Origin: an uncultured Saprospiraceae bacterium
Lineage (GTDB): Bacteria; Bacteroidota; Bacteroidia; Chitinophagales; Saprospiraceae
Direction of reading: 5' to 3'
Length of the DNA: 64,000 nucleotides
NCBI GenBank assembly: GCA_938016265.1
Contig: CALLWB010000001.1
Location: forward strand, 161,373-225,372
Position 1 is the first letter of the stretch, and the number at the start of each line of letters is the position of its first letter. The position numbers and the translations under genes are program-made. Below are positions 49,286-59,230 of the stretch, one piece after another. The notes beneath the pieces are model-generated. The model was not told where the DNA came from, did no database searches, and was given only the letters and a program-made list of their open reading frames with translations.

Positions 49286-50239
49286 CTATTCGTATCCAGC
49301 TCCAAATGTAAACCGAACACCAAGTCCAATACCGAATGTACTGAAGTTTGCGTCAATAGCAGTTTCGTGAGCAGGGTTTGCTTTCGTGCCGTAGTCTGCA
49401 TCTTGTTGGAGAATTGCTTCTGAAATAAGGTCTAAGTCGTCAACATATTCAGTATACTGATAAGCACCACCAGCACTAAGGATAGGCAAGACATTTTCAC
49501 TTTCTCCTGTAGTTTTTACAATTACAGCATCTGTTACTTCATAAGTGTTTCTTCTGATACGAAGACCGTCGTAAGATAGCTCTCCGAAAATAGAAATCAT
49601 ATCACTAATCTTATAACGTGCACCAAGCGCAGTTGTAAAACCTAGTGAAAACTGTCCTTTTGCTATAGAAGTAGCTTCGAAAGACTGGAAATCTTGTGCT
49701 TCAGGAACGATCGTACATAAGAACTCACTTCCTAGTAAAGTAACACACTGGTTTGAGCTACGAGTACCCTTAGTTGATCCTGCAACAGGAATCAATAACC
49801 CAAAACGAGCATATGGACTTATTTTGTCCAGTCCTGCATCAACAGTTACTCCTGGGCTGACAGTAAAACGTTTGTTTTTTGCTACAGAAAAATCGTTGGT
49901 ATTTGTGCCTACAAATTCTTCTACTTTTGTTTCTTTTCCTAGAACATACTGTAAGCCAAGACTCGCTCCGATGTGCTTGTTAAAAAAGTATCCTACTTCT
50001 AGTCCAAGACCAACTCCACCACCATAGGATCCATATATATTTGAGGATACTCCAGCAGTCGGCTCCCAAAGACCGTCAGTATTGATGACTCTTGTGGTAC
50101 TGATACCCAAGACATCGTTTACAGCGGCTAATTTGTAAGAAACGCCAGGTTGAACATAAAAACCACTTTGTGCAAGCGTGTCATTGCTCAATACAAGAAA
50201 ACATGCTGCTACAATAAGAGATAGAAATAATTGTTTCAT
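49286..50239 (-). CDS. Outer-membrane beta-barrel protein 2
   Basis: 317 residues, signal peptide ending TLAQ. Barrel strands throughout, ending in GLGVRFTFGAGYE. Paralogue of the protein at 48194-49147 (same start motif, same length, shared internal blocks such as VEVGYFFNKHIGASLGLQY / VGIGLGYTITENLIVELGF). It has its own terminator, so it is probably transcribed alone. Confidence 0.82.
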   Translation of the reverse strand: MKQLFLSLIVAACFLVLSNDTLAQSGFYVQPGVSYKLAAVNDVLGISTTRVINTDGLWEPTAGVSSNIYGSYGGGVGLGLEVGYFFNKHIGASLGLQYVLGKETKVEEFVGTNTNDFSVAKNKRFTVSPGVTVDAGLDKISPYARFGLLIPVAGSTKGTRSSNQCVTLLGSEFLCTIVPEAQDFQSFEATSIAKGQFSLGFTTALGARYKISDMISIFGELSYDGLRIRRNTYEVTDAVIVKTTGESENVLPILSAGGAYQYTEYVDDLDLISEAILQQDADYGTKANPAHETAIDANFSTFGIGLGVRFTFGAGYE

Positions 50240-50325
50240 TTGAAAAAATTTTAATTATTGAATTTTGGTGTCAATGTAAGTTTTAGAAAATAAACATCTT
50301 AGTTTCAATATTAAATATATCTAAT

Positions 50326-51270
50326 TTAGAAACCGAAACCAATTGATATTTGAATTGAAATATTTTTGTCTTTGTCAGATCGGGCAATTTTTTCCAAATT
50401 GCTATCTAGTTGATGACCATTAAAGTCATATCGGTTGTTGGTGGCGTCCAAAAGACCATAGTTTGCTCGTATTCCAAAGTGCAGACCGGTATCAAAAACA
50501 TAGGCCAATTCAAGATTAGCTCCTAAGTCTAGTGTATTGAAATACCGTCCGTTCTTTTCCTGTTCGTTGAAGTCATAATAGGCACCTATTTGGCTTGGCG
50601 CATACAACCGGTCAGCTAGTGGATTTTCGTTGGACAAAACTTCCTGCATGGTAAGGTCAGCATTTTGAAACTCCTCTGCCAAACCATCATCCTTGTTGTA
50701 TTTGTTTTGCACGTTTACTGTAAAACGATCTAGGTTAGTAAAGACCGTCCCCTGCCAAATTCTCCCAGTGAAATCCATTGATCCAACTCCAGTCGAGTTG
50801 AGCAAAACACCAAAACTAAGCCCAGCCCCAATCCGCAATTTGGGTATTGGTTTATAGTGAAGCATTAGCGGAATTTCTAGGTACCCATTATTATTGGTAA
50901 GGGTTAGTTTTTTTCTGCCAGTAGATAAAGTCGATTTGCTCAAAAATGTATCGACTGGCGTCCGAATTTCTTCTATCAATAGAAAATAGGAAGAATCATC
51001 GTTGAAGGAATACTTTCCTCCTTTCTGTGAATAGAGCAATTCTACCTGAAACCCAACCTTGTCTGTAAACTCATAGCTTAAGGTGGGGCCTAAATGGAAA
51101 CCAGGTAAAAATTTGGTGTTTTCCAATACTTCTCCTAGTTCGTTTTCCTCCATAGGTCCTGAGATTGTGGAGATATTGATCCCAGCCTTTATTCCAAATT
51201 TTGCTCCCTGAGCAAACATGGACACTGACCAACATAGAAGACAAACAAGTACAAATGAAATTCGATACAT
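50326..51270 (-). CDS. Outer-membrane beta-barrel protein 3 (PorT-like)
   Basis: 314 residues, signal peptide ending VSMFAQ. Starts with AKFGIKAGINISTISGP, a pattern seen at the start of many bacteroidetal outer-membrane protein beta-barrel (PorT-family) domains, and ends ISIQISIGFGF. Not a paralogue of the previous two. A consensus promoter lies upstream. Confidence 0.82.
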   Translation of the reverse strand: MYRISFVLVCLLCWSVSMFAQGAKFGIKAGINISTISGPMEENELGEVLENTKFLPGFHLGPTLSYEFTDKVGFQVELLYSQKGGKYSFNDDSSYFLLIEEIRTPVDTFLSKSTLSTGRKKLTLTNNNGYLEIPLMLHYKPIPKLRIGAGLSFGVLLNSTGVGSMDFTGRIWQGTVFTNLDRFTVNVQNKYNKDDGLAEEFQNADLTMQEVLSNENPLADRLYAPSQIGAYYDFNEQEKNGRYFNTLDLGANLELAYVFDTGLHFGIRANYGLLDATNNRYDFNGHQLDSNLEKIARSDKDKNISIQISIGFGF

Positions 51271-51293
51271 ATATTCAATTGTTTATTAAGGGG

Positions 51294-51326
51294 CAAAGAT
51301 AATCAATCTGACAAAAGCGGGGCAAA
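51294..51326 (-). promoter_or_regulatory. Consensus Bacteroidota promoter for barrel gene 3
   Basis: On the minus strand: TTTG (51326-51323), a 21-base spacer, TATCTTTG (51301-51294). The leader to ATG 51270 is about 20 bases. Confidence 0.75.
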
Positions 51327-51484
51327 TGTAGCACAAATTTCGTGTTAACCTTAACATTTTATAGAAGAAGTTATACAAAGTTGCTTGATTACGATCCTTT
51401 TAATAAAATCATTTTACCTAAACGTGGTACTTAGCCTTGCGAATGCTTTGATTGTCACTCTGCTTTGGCAATATCTTTAGGAGG

Positions 51485-52084
51485 CTATCTTCTTATTGCA
51501 TTTATAATAAACTGCGCAACTTCTTTTTTTCTTCGTTTTAATAATTGATTGTATTCTTCTTTTGGCATATCCATCGATGCCCGCGCAAGCGGCCCGCCAA
51601 TAAATGGAAAAATACAGAGAGAAATCATATGAATGTAGAGCTGTTTTGGATCGACTGAATTGATGGCGCCTGTTGCTACGCGATGGCCAACTTCCTTATA
51701 AAATTTTGCTGGATGGTTCTCATTGGTAAACATTGAGGCCGCTCGATCCGGGTTTTGGTTCATTTCATGAAGCACAAATGAAGCAAGTTCTGGAGATTTG
51801 TCCAGCACAGACATGTATTCATCAACAAACCGTTCTATTTTCTGAAAAAGGGAAGTGTTGGTTTCGTGCAGACTGTTGTGTTTGGGAACAAGTTCTAGAA
51901 AAGCATCTTCAAAAACCGCATTAAAGATTACATCTTTACTTTTAAAATAATAATGTAATAGGCCTTTGTTTATTCCTGCTACATTAGCGATTTCCTGCAT
52001 TCGGGCACCGTTAAACCCTTTTTTTATAAATTCGGAACGGGCAGCAGACAATATTTGATCTCTGGAACTAAGTTTGGTTTCCAT
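51485..52084 (-). CDS. TetR/AcrR family regulator
   Basis: 199 residues. N-terminal DNA-binding domain SSRDQILSAARSEFIKKGFNGARMQEIANVAGINKGLLHYYFKSKD, with the HTH at about 28-48, ligand-binding helical domain after. The start at 52084 (METKLSSRDQ) is preferred over an upstream ATG that adds a hydrophobic, unlike N-terminus. Next to the ATPase gene on the same strand; target unknown. Between it and barrel gene 3 (51271-51484) nothing further is seen. Confidence 0.9.
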   Translation of the reverse strand: METKLSSRDQILSAARSEFIKKGFNGARMQEIANVAGINKGLLHYYFKSKDVIFNAVFEDAFLELVPKHNSLHETNTSLFQKIERFVDEYMSVLDKSPELASFVLHEMNQNPDRAASMFTNENHPAKFYKEVGHRVATGAINSVDPKQLYIHMISLCIFPFIGGPLARASMDMPKEEYNQLLKRRKKEVAQFIINAIRR

Positions 52085-52290
52085 GTTTGGGAGGTTTGAG
52101 TTTATCCAAATGGGTAATAGGGAAACAAGTATAATATTTGTATTAGAAAAATTCAAATTTTTAAAGCAGAATTTAACGGAAAAGTCCAGTAGATATTAGG
52201 TTTGATCTGAAAATCAACGACTTGTAAATAACATTAGCTTTTCGTTTTTCAATCTTCCACCCCTTCCTGGTAAAAAAGAGCCTAGCCATT

Positions 52291-53034
52291 CTAAGACATC
52301 AATTGTTTCAGCATCATTTGATGGTTGTTTAGAAAGTCCCTGGTCACGGTAAAGTGAGACGTTTCTTCATAATTAACTAAATCAAACCGATCGCCATCAA
52401 TTTGATAGATTTCTGCATTTGGATAAGACATTATTATTGGAGAATGGGTGGCAATGATAAACTGTGCTCCGCTTTTCACTAATTCATGAAGCCGCGCCAC
52501 AAAGGACATTTGCCGTTGCGGAGAAAGTGCCGCTTCCGGTTCATCCAAAATATACAAACTTTCTCCTCTGAACCGATGCATAAACAACGACAGAAAAGAC
52601 TCGCCGTGCGATTGCTCATGCAAAGACTTTCCACCATATTGATCAATAAACCCTTGGCCATTGGGCTCTTTAGCCAATTCATCTATTTCAGATGCAACAT
52701 TATAAAAACTTTCCGCCCTAAGAAAAAAACCACCTCTAGGCCGTTTCATTCCCTTCGCCAACCTCAGGTACTGATCCAAATTAGAATGACTCGCCACCGT
52801 AGAAAACGAAAAATTAATACTCCCGCCCTCAGGATTGAAGCCCCAAGCGGTAGCCACCCCTTCCAAAAAAGTAGACTTCCCACTCCCATTCTCTCCGACA
52901 ATAAAAGTAACCTGTGGATGAAAATTCAACCCCTCAAAATCCTTTAGAAATGGAAGCGACAAAGGAAATTCATCATACGATTCAATATCGTCTTCCTTCA
53001 AAGAAACTCTAGTGAGAAAGTGTTTTTTTATCAT
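52291..53034 (-). CDS. Small AAA family ATPase
   Basis: 247 residues from ATG 53034. Walker A GENGSGKST (47-55), ABC/SMC-like signature region SHGESFLSLF, Walker B LYILDEPEAALSP, and the H-loop in IIATHSPIIM. This is the single-domain predicted ATPase group (COG3910 type) also found in many non-Bacteroidota. An upstream extension (to 53178) lacks family features. Function unknown; may process DNA or protect against phage. Confidence 0.85.
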   Translation of the reverse strand: MIKKHFLTRVSLKEDDIESYDEFPLSLPFLKDFEGLNFHPQVTFIVGENGSGKSTFLEGVATAWGFNPEGGSINFSFSTVASHSNLDQYLRLAKGMKRPRGGFFLRAESFYNVASEIDELAKEPNGQGFIDQYGGKSLHEQSHGESFLSLFMHRFRGESLYILDEPEAALSPQRQMSFVARLHELVKSGAQFIIATHSPIIMSYPNAEIYQIDGDRFDLVNYEETSHFTVTRDFLNNHQMMLKQLMS

Positions 53035-53289
53035 GGTCTGGTGGTTCGTGGTGTAAATATACAAATACCAAAAGCGCAAAAAAAAAATGCCCCTCCAATT
53101 GGAGCTATAAAACAATTGGCTATCAAAGCATTTCAATTGAATGCCGTCGACTTCCTTCTGAAACCGCTGAATCGTCATAAAATCAGTTATTCCATTTCCA
53201 GTTTGGCGCTCGAACTAGAACAAATCGTTAAGGCCAAAGTTGCCAGAGCTCGAAAAAATGAATTTGGTGAATTGTTAAATTCAAAATAA
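53020..53289 (+). pseudogene. Probable remnant of a LytTR-type response regulator
   Basis: An 89-codon plus-strand frame whose middle reads AIKAFQLNAVDFLLKPLN, the end of a receiver domain (family: A-x-x-AFELNAVDYLLKP). Only this half is present; the phospho-acceptor half is absent and the LytTR DNA-binding domain is missing. It overlaps the ATPase start region and ends before the bidirectional terminator. Alternatively a small new protein, but the receiver match is striking. Confidence 0.5.
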
Positions 53290-53325
53290 AAAAAATGCCG
53301 CTCGAATTTCGAGCGGCATTTTTTA
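53287..53325. terminator. Bidirectional terminator
   Basis: AAAAATGCCGCTCGA / TCGAGCGGCATTTTT, about 15-bp stem with a 3-base loop, with A- and T-runs on both sides. Ends the DUF1501 operon on the minus strand and the remnant on the plus strand. Confidence 0.9.
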
Positions 53326-53347
53326 TTTCTAAGCGTCTTCCTTTAGC

Positions 53348-55288
53348 TTAATACTTCACTAATTTGATTGACTTATCTCGTTTTTCTGAGGAGAAGGCTG
53401 CATAGTAGATACCTACTGGCAGATTAGACCCATCAAATACCAAACTATAGTAGTCGGAATCATGGAAGGAGTGAATGACAGGTATCCGCATTACTTTACC
53501 ACTGTTGTCAACAAATTGGACATTGATGTCTTTTTCGTCCTTTAGTGGTTTAAAGCTTACCGTAACCCTAGTTTCGAATGGATTTGGGAATGCCTCGATA
53601 TCGCTGAAATCTCGTTTGGAGTTCTTCAATTGTTCAAACTCCAGTTTCGGATCCCTTATTTCCTCTTGTTCTTTTGACTTCATATCTAACGTTGAAGCGA
53701 AAGCAATCTCGCGTGTAGGTGGAGGAGTGACACAAACTGAAGGGAAAATCCGCAGATTAACACCTTCCCTTGCTTCAAATCCGTCCTTCAGTAAAACATA
53801 ATCACAATCCGTAATTTCTGTAATAGGAACATTCGTAATACCACCAGAAGTGTCTGGTAATGGAATCGTTACAGAGAAACTGTGTGAATCATTAGCATCC
53901 GCGTACTGATTACTTTCATGGGTAGCGGGTAATGGATTACAAGTATTGTCAGCAACCTCATTGACAGAAACGAGCGATAAGGCATTTGCCATAAACGGAT
54001 AAAACCCAGTAGCCATCAACGAGTTGTCTGTAGCGCCCAACCAATCTCTCAGCAGTCCGGTTAATACTCTACGATAATCATGCTGGAACCCACCAGGAGC
54101 TCTGGACACAATTGTAGACAAATCTACATTAGTTCCTGTAACACCAGGAGCAATATGTTTTCCGAAAACGAACATCGGAGAGATGGTTCCGTGATCCGTT
54201 CCGTTGTTTGCATTTTGGTCAGCAGTTCTACCAAACTCACTAAACGTTACCATCGCAGGACGGTCTCCGTAGCCCATTGCCTCCATATCGTCCATAAATG
54301 CTTTTACACCTGTTGCCAATTGGCTAAGCAGGTTGGCGTGGTGACCAATACTTGTATTAGCCGCATCCACTTGATTTACATGCGTATCAAATCCGGTCAT
54401 ATCCACCAAGAAAATTTTGGTTTTGCTACCTCCATTCATCAGTCTGGCAACCGTTTTCAATTGATTGGCCAGGTAAGTATTTGGATAGGTTACGCTACTC
54501 GAATTTCTTCCAGCATTAAAGACATCAGAAATCCTTTTTGCATAGGTATTGGTGTCTTTTTCTACTTGAAGAATGTACTCCAACTTTTCACCAAAGTCAG
54601 AATTAGGAATATTTGCAGGAGCTTGTTGTCCAATTTCTGAAATCAAGGTGAAAAATCCTGCAGGATCCTGTCCACTAAGGCTTAGTGCAGTAGCATGTTG
54701 CTCTAGCGTATGAAAACCTAAGGAAGGTTTTTTATTACCAAACTGAAGTCCGATAGGGTCTTGCATAATGGATTGAGGGTGGGCAATCACCTGCTCATAG
54801 GCATAGGAAATATATTTCCCCATCCAACCTTCTTCAAGATTGAATAAAGGTCCTGTAGAGTCTCCACCTGTCAGATAAAGGTCGGTAGACTTAAAGTGTG
54901 AACGATTGTGGTTGCTATATCCTGTTGCCTGAACTAAATTGACATATCCATCATCGTACATGGTTTTAATAGGCGCCAAGGAAGGGTGAAGCCCAACCTG
55001 ATCGGCTATAGCCAATGTATTGTCTAGCGGGATGTATGCGTTTTGTGCAATTTTTATATTCGGCCTTAGTGCTGCGTATTCATTATACTGATCAACAGGG
55101 ATGACTGTGTTTATGCCATCATTTCCACCACGCATTTGTATAACAATCATAACACGGTCTCTTACCGTATCACAATTTACTGCACCAATTAGATCTGCGG
55201 GTTGAAAAACGCCGACGGGTATCGAATTCAATACCAGCGGGGTGGCGGCCATTTTTGCAGAAACATTTAAAAAATCTCTTCGTTTCAT
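53348..55288 (-). CDS. DUF1501 family protein with T9SS sorting domain
   Basis: 646 residues. Twin-arginine-like start MKRRDFLNVSAKMAATPLV, typical of DUF1501. Core motifs: VIQMRGGNDGINTVIP, NHNRSHFKSTDLYLTGG, VDMTGFDTH and SEFGRTADQN-NGTDHGTISPMFVFG, the alkaline-phosphatase-like metal pattern of this family. C-terminal T9SS type A domain from about residue 570 (FPNPFETRVTV, NLPVGIYY), so it is exported through T9SS. Last gene of a three-gene operon with the DUF1800 protein (76-base gap) and the fibre-like protein. Confidence 0.92.
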   Translation of the reverse strand: MKRRDFLNVSAKMAATPLVLNSIPVGVFQPADLIGAVNCDTVRDRVMIVIQMRGGNDGINTVIPVDQYNEYAALRPNIKIAQNAYIPLDNTLAIADQVGLHPSLAPIKTMYDDGYVNLVQATGYSNHNRSHFKSTDLYLTGGDSTGPLFNLEEGWMGKYISYAYEQVIAHPQSIMQDPIGLQFGNKKPSLGFHTLEQHATALSLSGQDPAGFFTLISEIGQQAPANIPNSDFGEKLEYILQVEKDTNTYAKRISDVFNAGRNSSSVTYPNTYLANQLKTVARLMNGGSKTKIFLVDMTGFDTHVNQVDAANTSIGHHANLLSQLATGVKAFMDDMEAMGYGDRPAMVTFSEFGRTADQNANNGTDHGTISPMFVFGKHIAPGVTGTNVDLSTIVSRAPGGFQHDYRRVLTGLLRDWLGATDNSLMATGFYPFMANALSLVSVNEVADNTCNPLPATHESNQYADANDSHSFSVTIPLPDTSGGITNVPITEITDCDYVLLKDGFEAREGVNLRIFPSVCVTPPPTREIAFASTLDMKSKEQEEIRDPKLEFEQLKNSKRDFSDIEAFPNPFETRVTVSFKPLKDEKDINVQFVDNSGKVMRIPVIHSFHDSDYYSLVFDGSNLPVGIYYAAFSSEKRDKSIKLVKY

Positions 55289-55364
55289 GTTTTTATATTT
55301 GTAGCAAACAATTTTTATGCGAAAGCAGGGAAATTATTTGCTTAATGTTCAAGATTAATATTAA

Positions 55365-56996
55365 TTATAATGTTTGGAACTCTGGAGAACCTAACAAGGC
55401 AGTAATCAAAGAATCAAGAGGAATTCTCACATCACTATCATCTCCCGAAGTTTGGTAATGGTCCCATTCAAAAAACCAATTGAGCACATTAAGTCCTTCA
55501 AGGAATATATCATTTAGGAAATAATCTGACCGTTCCTGCTGTGGGATCTCAGGGAATAAGTATTCTATCAACTCATCCACTACAGCCACTGCGTCACTTG
55601 GTGCAGAAATATTGAGTGCGTTTTCGATATAGCCTACAGAGTCCATTTTGGCTCCCAAGGATCCACCTACCAATACCCGTCGTCCAGTTACGAACATCGC
55701 TCCTACTTTATACCGAGGGATAATCGTGGAGGAAATAAACCAACTATCATCCCATTGCGGTGATTGATGATAGGCAGGATAACTGGCCACGGTATCTGGA
55801 GCATTCAGCATAAATCCTGTAAGACTGAAGAAGGTATTTCTTAAGAAACCATTAGTAAACGTACTATAGAAGAGAGAACCTTCCGTTTGCTGATCTGGTA
55901 GCTGGACATCAAAAAACTTGATGACATGAGCAAGCATCTCCATAGGAGATTTTATCATACCACCTATTATTTTATTATTCGCACCATAACCGTCTTCATT
56001 ATAAAAATGTTGACTCTTGAAAAGTCTGTTCAAAACAGGAGCCAATTCGTAGTTATTATTTTTAAAGGTATTCGCTAGTGGAATGATAATGTCATTCTCT
56101 ACCTCGGCGTCAATCTTTGTATTAACAAATTGCCGGTAGATTTTACGAACAATATGACGGGCAGTATCAATTTGATTAAAAATCATGTCCAGAAAGTCAT
56201 CCAACTCTCTATACATATCTGCCTGATTGGTTGCCCCAGCAATAAGAGTAGGATTGCCGTTTGCATCAGGAAAAGCAGCGCTAAACTGCTTGTCGTCTGT
56301 ATTGTGTCTTGAGAACAGTGCTCTACCTGCATGTAATCCTGTATCAGGATCGATGTAGGTCGTCTGCCCAGCCACGCGAGGAGCATTTAAAAAACCTGTA
56401 AGTACTCGTGCTGCAGCTTTGACATCGTCTTCGGTGTAAGTTTGTGGATCTTTTCCGATAGTGAATAACTCCAACAATTCCCGGGCATAATTCTCATTCG
56501 GTGCTGTTTTAGTGTTTTGATTATTATTCAAATAAATCAGCATCATGTTGTCCAGGGTAACCTTTTTAGTTAGCTCTTTGAAGTTTCCCTTTCCATACAA
56601 TCTAAGAAGTTGATGATGATCATAGATCATAGAACTATTGGTAACTACTTCCCAGCTAGTTGCAAAATTAGTATGGAGGAAGAAGGCCATTTTCATATTT
56701 ATGGTTGGATCCTGGATTAGCTCATTAAACCAATATCCCATAACATATATGGTGTTATTGAAATTTATTGGAGGAGGAGAAGTGTTATTGATCCAAGTCA
56801 GTCCTGTTACAGGATCAATTGGTTCTGCTACTTGCAATGGTGGTGTAGGGGCCATCAATAAGGCCATTGCTTGGTTGACAGTTTTAGTAGCAAACTCATC
56901 AACCCGTTGTTTGGAATAATTAAAGCTCGTTCTACGAAGCAAATGGGCTGCTAGTCGGGTTCCTAAAACGCCACTTTTTTGTGATAAAGAAGCCAT
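55365..56996 (-). CDS. DUF1800 family protein
   Basis: 543 residues. N-terminal LAAHLLRRTSFNYSKQRVDEF and the motif ENYARELLELFTIG, both DUF1800 signatures, with VLTGFLNAPR and PMEMLAHVIKFF further on. DUF1800 and DUF1501 genes are paired across Bacteroidota, Planctomycetes and others; the pair's role is unknown but is linked to secreted or surface processes. Here it lacks a signal peptide in the visible start. Middle gene of the operon, 30 bases after the fibre-like gene. Confidence 0.93.
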   Translation of the reverse strand: MASLSQKSGVLGTRLAAHLLRRTSFNYSKQRVDEFATKTVNQAMALLMAPTPPLQVAEPIDPVTGLTWINNTSPPPINFNNTIYVMGYWFNELIQDPTINMKMAFFLHTNFATSWEVVTNSSMIYDHHQLLRLYGKGNFKELTKKVTLDNMMLIYLNNNQNTKTAPNENYARELLELFTIGKDPQTYTEDDVKAAARVLTGFLNAPRVAGQTTYIDPDTGLHAGRALFSRHNTDDKQFSAAFPDANGNPTLIAGATNQADMYRELDDFLDMIFNQIDTARHIVRKIYRQFVNTKIDAEVENDIIIPLANTFKNNNYELAPVLNRLFKSQHFYNEDGYGANNKIIGGMIKSPMEMLAHVIKFFDVQLPDQQTEGSLFYSTFTNGFLRNTFFSLTGFMLNAPDTVASYPAYHQSPQWDDSWFISSTIIPRYKVGAMFVTGRRVLVGGSLGAKMDSVGYIENALNISAPSDAVAVVDELIEYLFPEIPQQERSDYFLNDIFLEGLNVLNWFFEWDHYQTSGDDSDVRIPLDSLITALLGSPEFQTL

Positions 56997-57026
56997 ATTT
57001 ATATAACAATTTTAGTTGATGAAAAA

Positions 57027-58448
57027 TTAGTGTTTAAGGGATTTAATTTCTTTTTGGAGTTGCTTGTTGTCTGTCTCTACTTTTTCGAGTTTTTTATTCA
57101 TCTCAATAATGTAAAGGGTCAGTTCTTCTACTTTTTGGAGCAAGCGGATATCCATTTCTCCAAGATGCAATCCATCTTCGATCATTTTTTTCTCAGATGG
57201 AATATCTGGCAGGTGTTGGTTGGTAGTTACAAATTTTTCTAATTTGTCCAATTCCAAAAGATCATAGTCTTTGTCGAAAACAAAATCTGCTCCTGCTGCA
57301 GTATATACTCTTACTTCCTTAGCATGGATGTGGCCATTTACGGTAAGTTCTGCCGTTGGGCTATTTGTACCGATCCCTACTTGTCCATTAGGGTTTGGGT
57401 AGTAGATATCGTCATTACTTACCTGCCATATAGATGACCCGGAAGCAATAGGAAGCGTGTTTTCTACTGTTCTGTTTACTTGGGAGCTAAAGTTATTCGT
57501 GGTTAAGTCAATATTCCAACCCTTTTTCCAGGTATCTGGTGAAATATTGGCATGAGAAGCCATTACTTCTGTAATTCTGACTTTCAGATAATTCCATTTT
57601 GAATTGGGTTCACCAATCCAGATTTTGGTGTTTGTTCCATCGTCTCCAAAGTAGACTTTATGGGCGTTATTGAAAGAGGTGGCCAATATTTGAGCAGAGC
57701 AATTGTACCATTTATTGTTTCCGCCATAATTATATCCGGATATGGTCGCGGTAAAACTTTCATCGGTTGCATAATTGAAGACCTCCACTTTAAACTTCAG
57801 CATGGTATAAGAATAAAAAACTGGGAGTTTTATTTCAATTGCGCCTTGGACACCAACACCATTTTTTACAAAATATCCACCATCTGGGGCAAAGATTTGA
57901 GTCGTTCCTCCGTCAGAGGTTGAGGCTGGTAAAACGTCAATCGCATCTTCTGTTTCATAGGGGACATTTACATCGTGTCCTGCTGGGAGTCCTGCCGCTT
58001 TTGGGGAATCTGAGGATGTCCAACCTGTAAACCAAGAGGCTTGTTCTGCCATATTTGCATACACCCTGACATGAAATCTTAAGTAGTAAGATTGATCATC
58101 AAGAAAAATGACCACTTTCCCATTTTCATTAGTCAGATGGATATCTGGCGTATAGCTAGTGGTACTTACGGCCTTATAGCGAATAAACTTGTTCGCATAA
58201 ATGTAATAGACGATTTTTATGTCAATCGGTTTACCATCTCCATAATTGTAGCCTTCCAGCATGATCGTTGGCATCTGCTTACTGCTTACAAAAGGAATGT
58301 TGGTGTTTATTTTTATCCCATGTTGGGGAGTTCCGTTAAATTTATAGGAAAAGACATCATTATAATACTGCCCATAACTAAAAAATGGAATGACTAACAA
58401 GAATAGAATAGCTCTTGTCAGCTTGAGAAGAAAATTGGAGGATCGCAT
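57027..58448 (-). CDS. Secreted fibre-like protein with internal duplication and coiled-coil C-terminus
   Basis: 473 residues. Signal peptide ending FFSYGQ. Two copies of a roughly 90-residue strand module: about 55-145 (MLEGYNYGDGKPIDI to YYLRFHVRVYAN) and 225-310 (TISGYNYGGNNKWYN to WNYLKVRITEV). Then a VGIGTNSPTAELTV motif, and the C-terminal module ADFVFDKDYDLLEL, HLPDIPSEKKMIEDGLHLGEM and a final coiled coil. The module is shared with the protein at 13263-14243. First gene of the operon with DUF1800 and DUF1501. Built like a phage or injection-machine tail fibre, but no other such genes are nearby. Confidence 0.78.
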   Translation of the reverse strand: MRSSNFLLKLTRAILFLLVIPFFSYGQYYNDVFSYKFNGTPQHGIKINTNIPFVSSKQMPTIMLEGYNYGDGKPIDIKIVYYIYANKFIRYKAVSTTSYTPDIHLTNENGKVVIFLDDQSYYLRFHVRVYANMAEQASWFTGWTSSDSPKAAGLPAGHDVNVPYETEDAIDVLPASTSDGGTTQIFAPDGGYFVKNGVGVQGAIEIKLPVFYSYTMLKFKVEVFNYATDESFTATISGYNYGGNNKWYNCSAQILATSFNNAHKVYFGDDGTNTKIWIGEPNSKWNYLKVRITEVMASHANISPDTWKKGWNIDLTTNNFSSQVNRTVENTLPIASGSSIWQVSNDDIYYPNPNGQVGIGTNSPTAELTVNGHIHAKEVRVYTAAGADFVFDKDYDLLELDKLEKFVTTNQHLPDIPSEKKMIEDGLHLGEMDIRLLQKVEELTLYIIEMNKKLEKVETDNKQLQKEIKSLKH

Positions 58449-59230
58449 AGTTAGTAATTTTGTTTATATAATTTAATTTTTGACATAGAAATTTTATTCC
58501 CTGTTTGGGGTTCTGGAAAATATGGATCAAGAATTTGACCGAACACTTGGTTTAGGCTTGATTACTTCAGAGATATCAGTATACGAATCACTTAGGGAAG
58601 CATCTTATATATGGGGTTCGACATAACACAATAAGCAACTGATAATTACCTATTATCACAATATAATAAATTGTCTATATATTCTGAATGATTTCTTTTT
58701 TTTTTTGATAATTTATTCAATCACCTAACCAATAATAAATCATAGATTACCTACCTACTCATTTTCCATATCGAATAATATATCTCAAAACAAAAAAAAC
58801 AAATCCAGTATTTGTCTTTTACATGAACAGGATCTTGATAGCATTCTATGAAAACAGTAATTACAAAGGCTAGAAGAGCGCACTTTGTTCGGACCGATTT
58901 CTAGTAAAAGGGAGTCGAGTTACAACGTGCAGATTATCTTGTTGTTATGTTAAGTGTAGTCTTTCAGATTTAAAACAATTGAATATTTTTTATAAAACCC
59001 AACATGTGTTAATTCCTGTCACACAATTATTTCAATATTTCTTTTTTGAACAATTTTTTCCGTAAATATGTTAAGTAAAAATGTTAATATAATGAAACCC
59101 TAATACTGAAACTAACTAATCTTCTATGAAGTAAACTCACCTTATTCTGGCTTTCTACCCATTCCCGCCAAATTAAATTGAAGAGGAATCACTCATCCCC
59201 TTTCATTTTTCAACCCAAATAGAAAAGCCC
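58449..59230. other. Divergent intergenic region
   Basis: 782 bases, AT-rich, between the fibre operon (minus) and the RCC1 array (plus). TATGTTAAGT occurs twice (58946-58955, 59067-59076). No gene seen; promoters for both sides expected. No clear TAnnTTTG. Confidence 0.5.

Noticed and set aside
57027..58448. Prophage or injection-system tail fibre gene
   Set aside because: No sheath, tube, baseplate or other phage genes nearby; signal peptide points to normal export.
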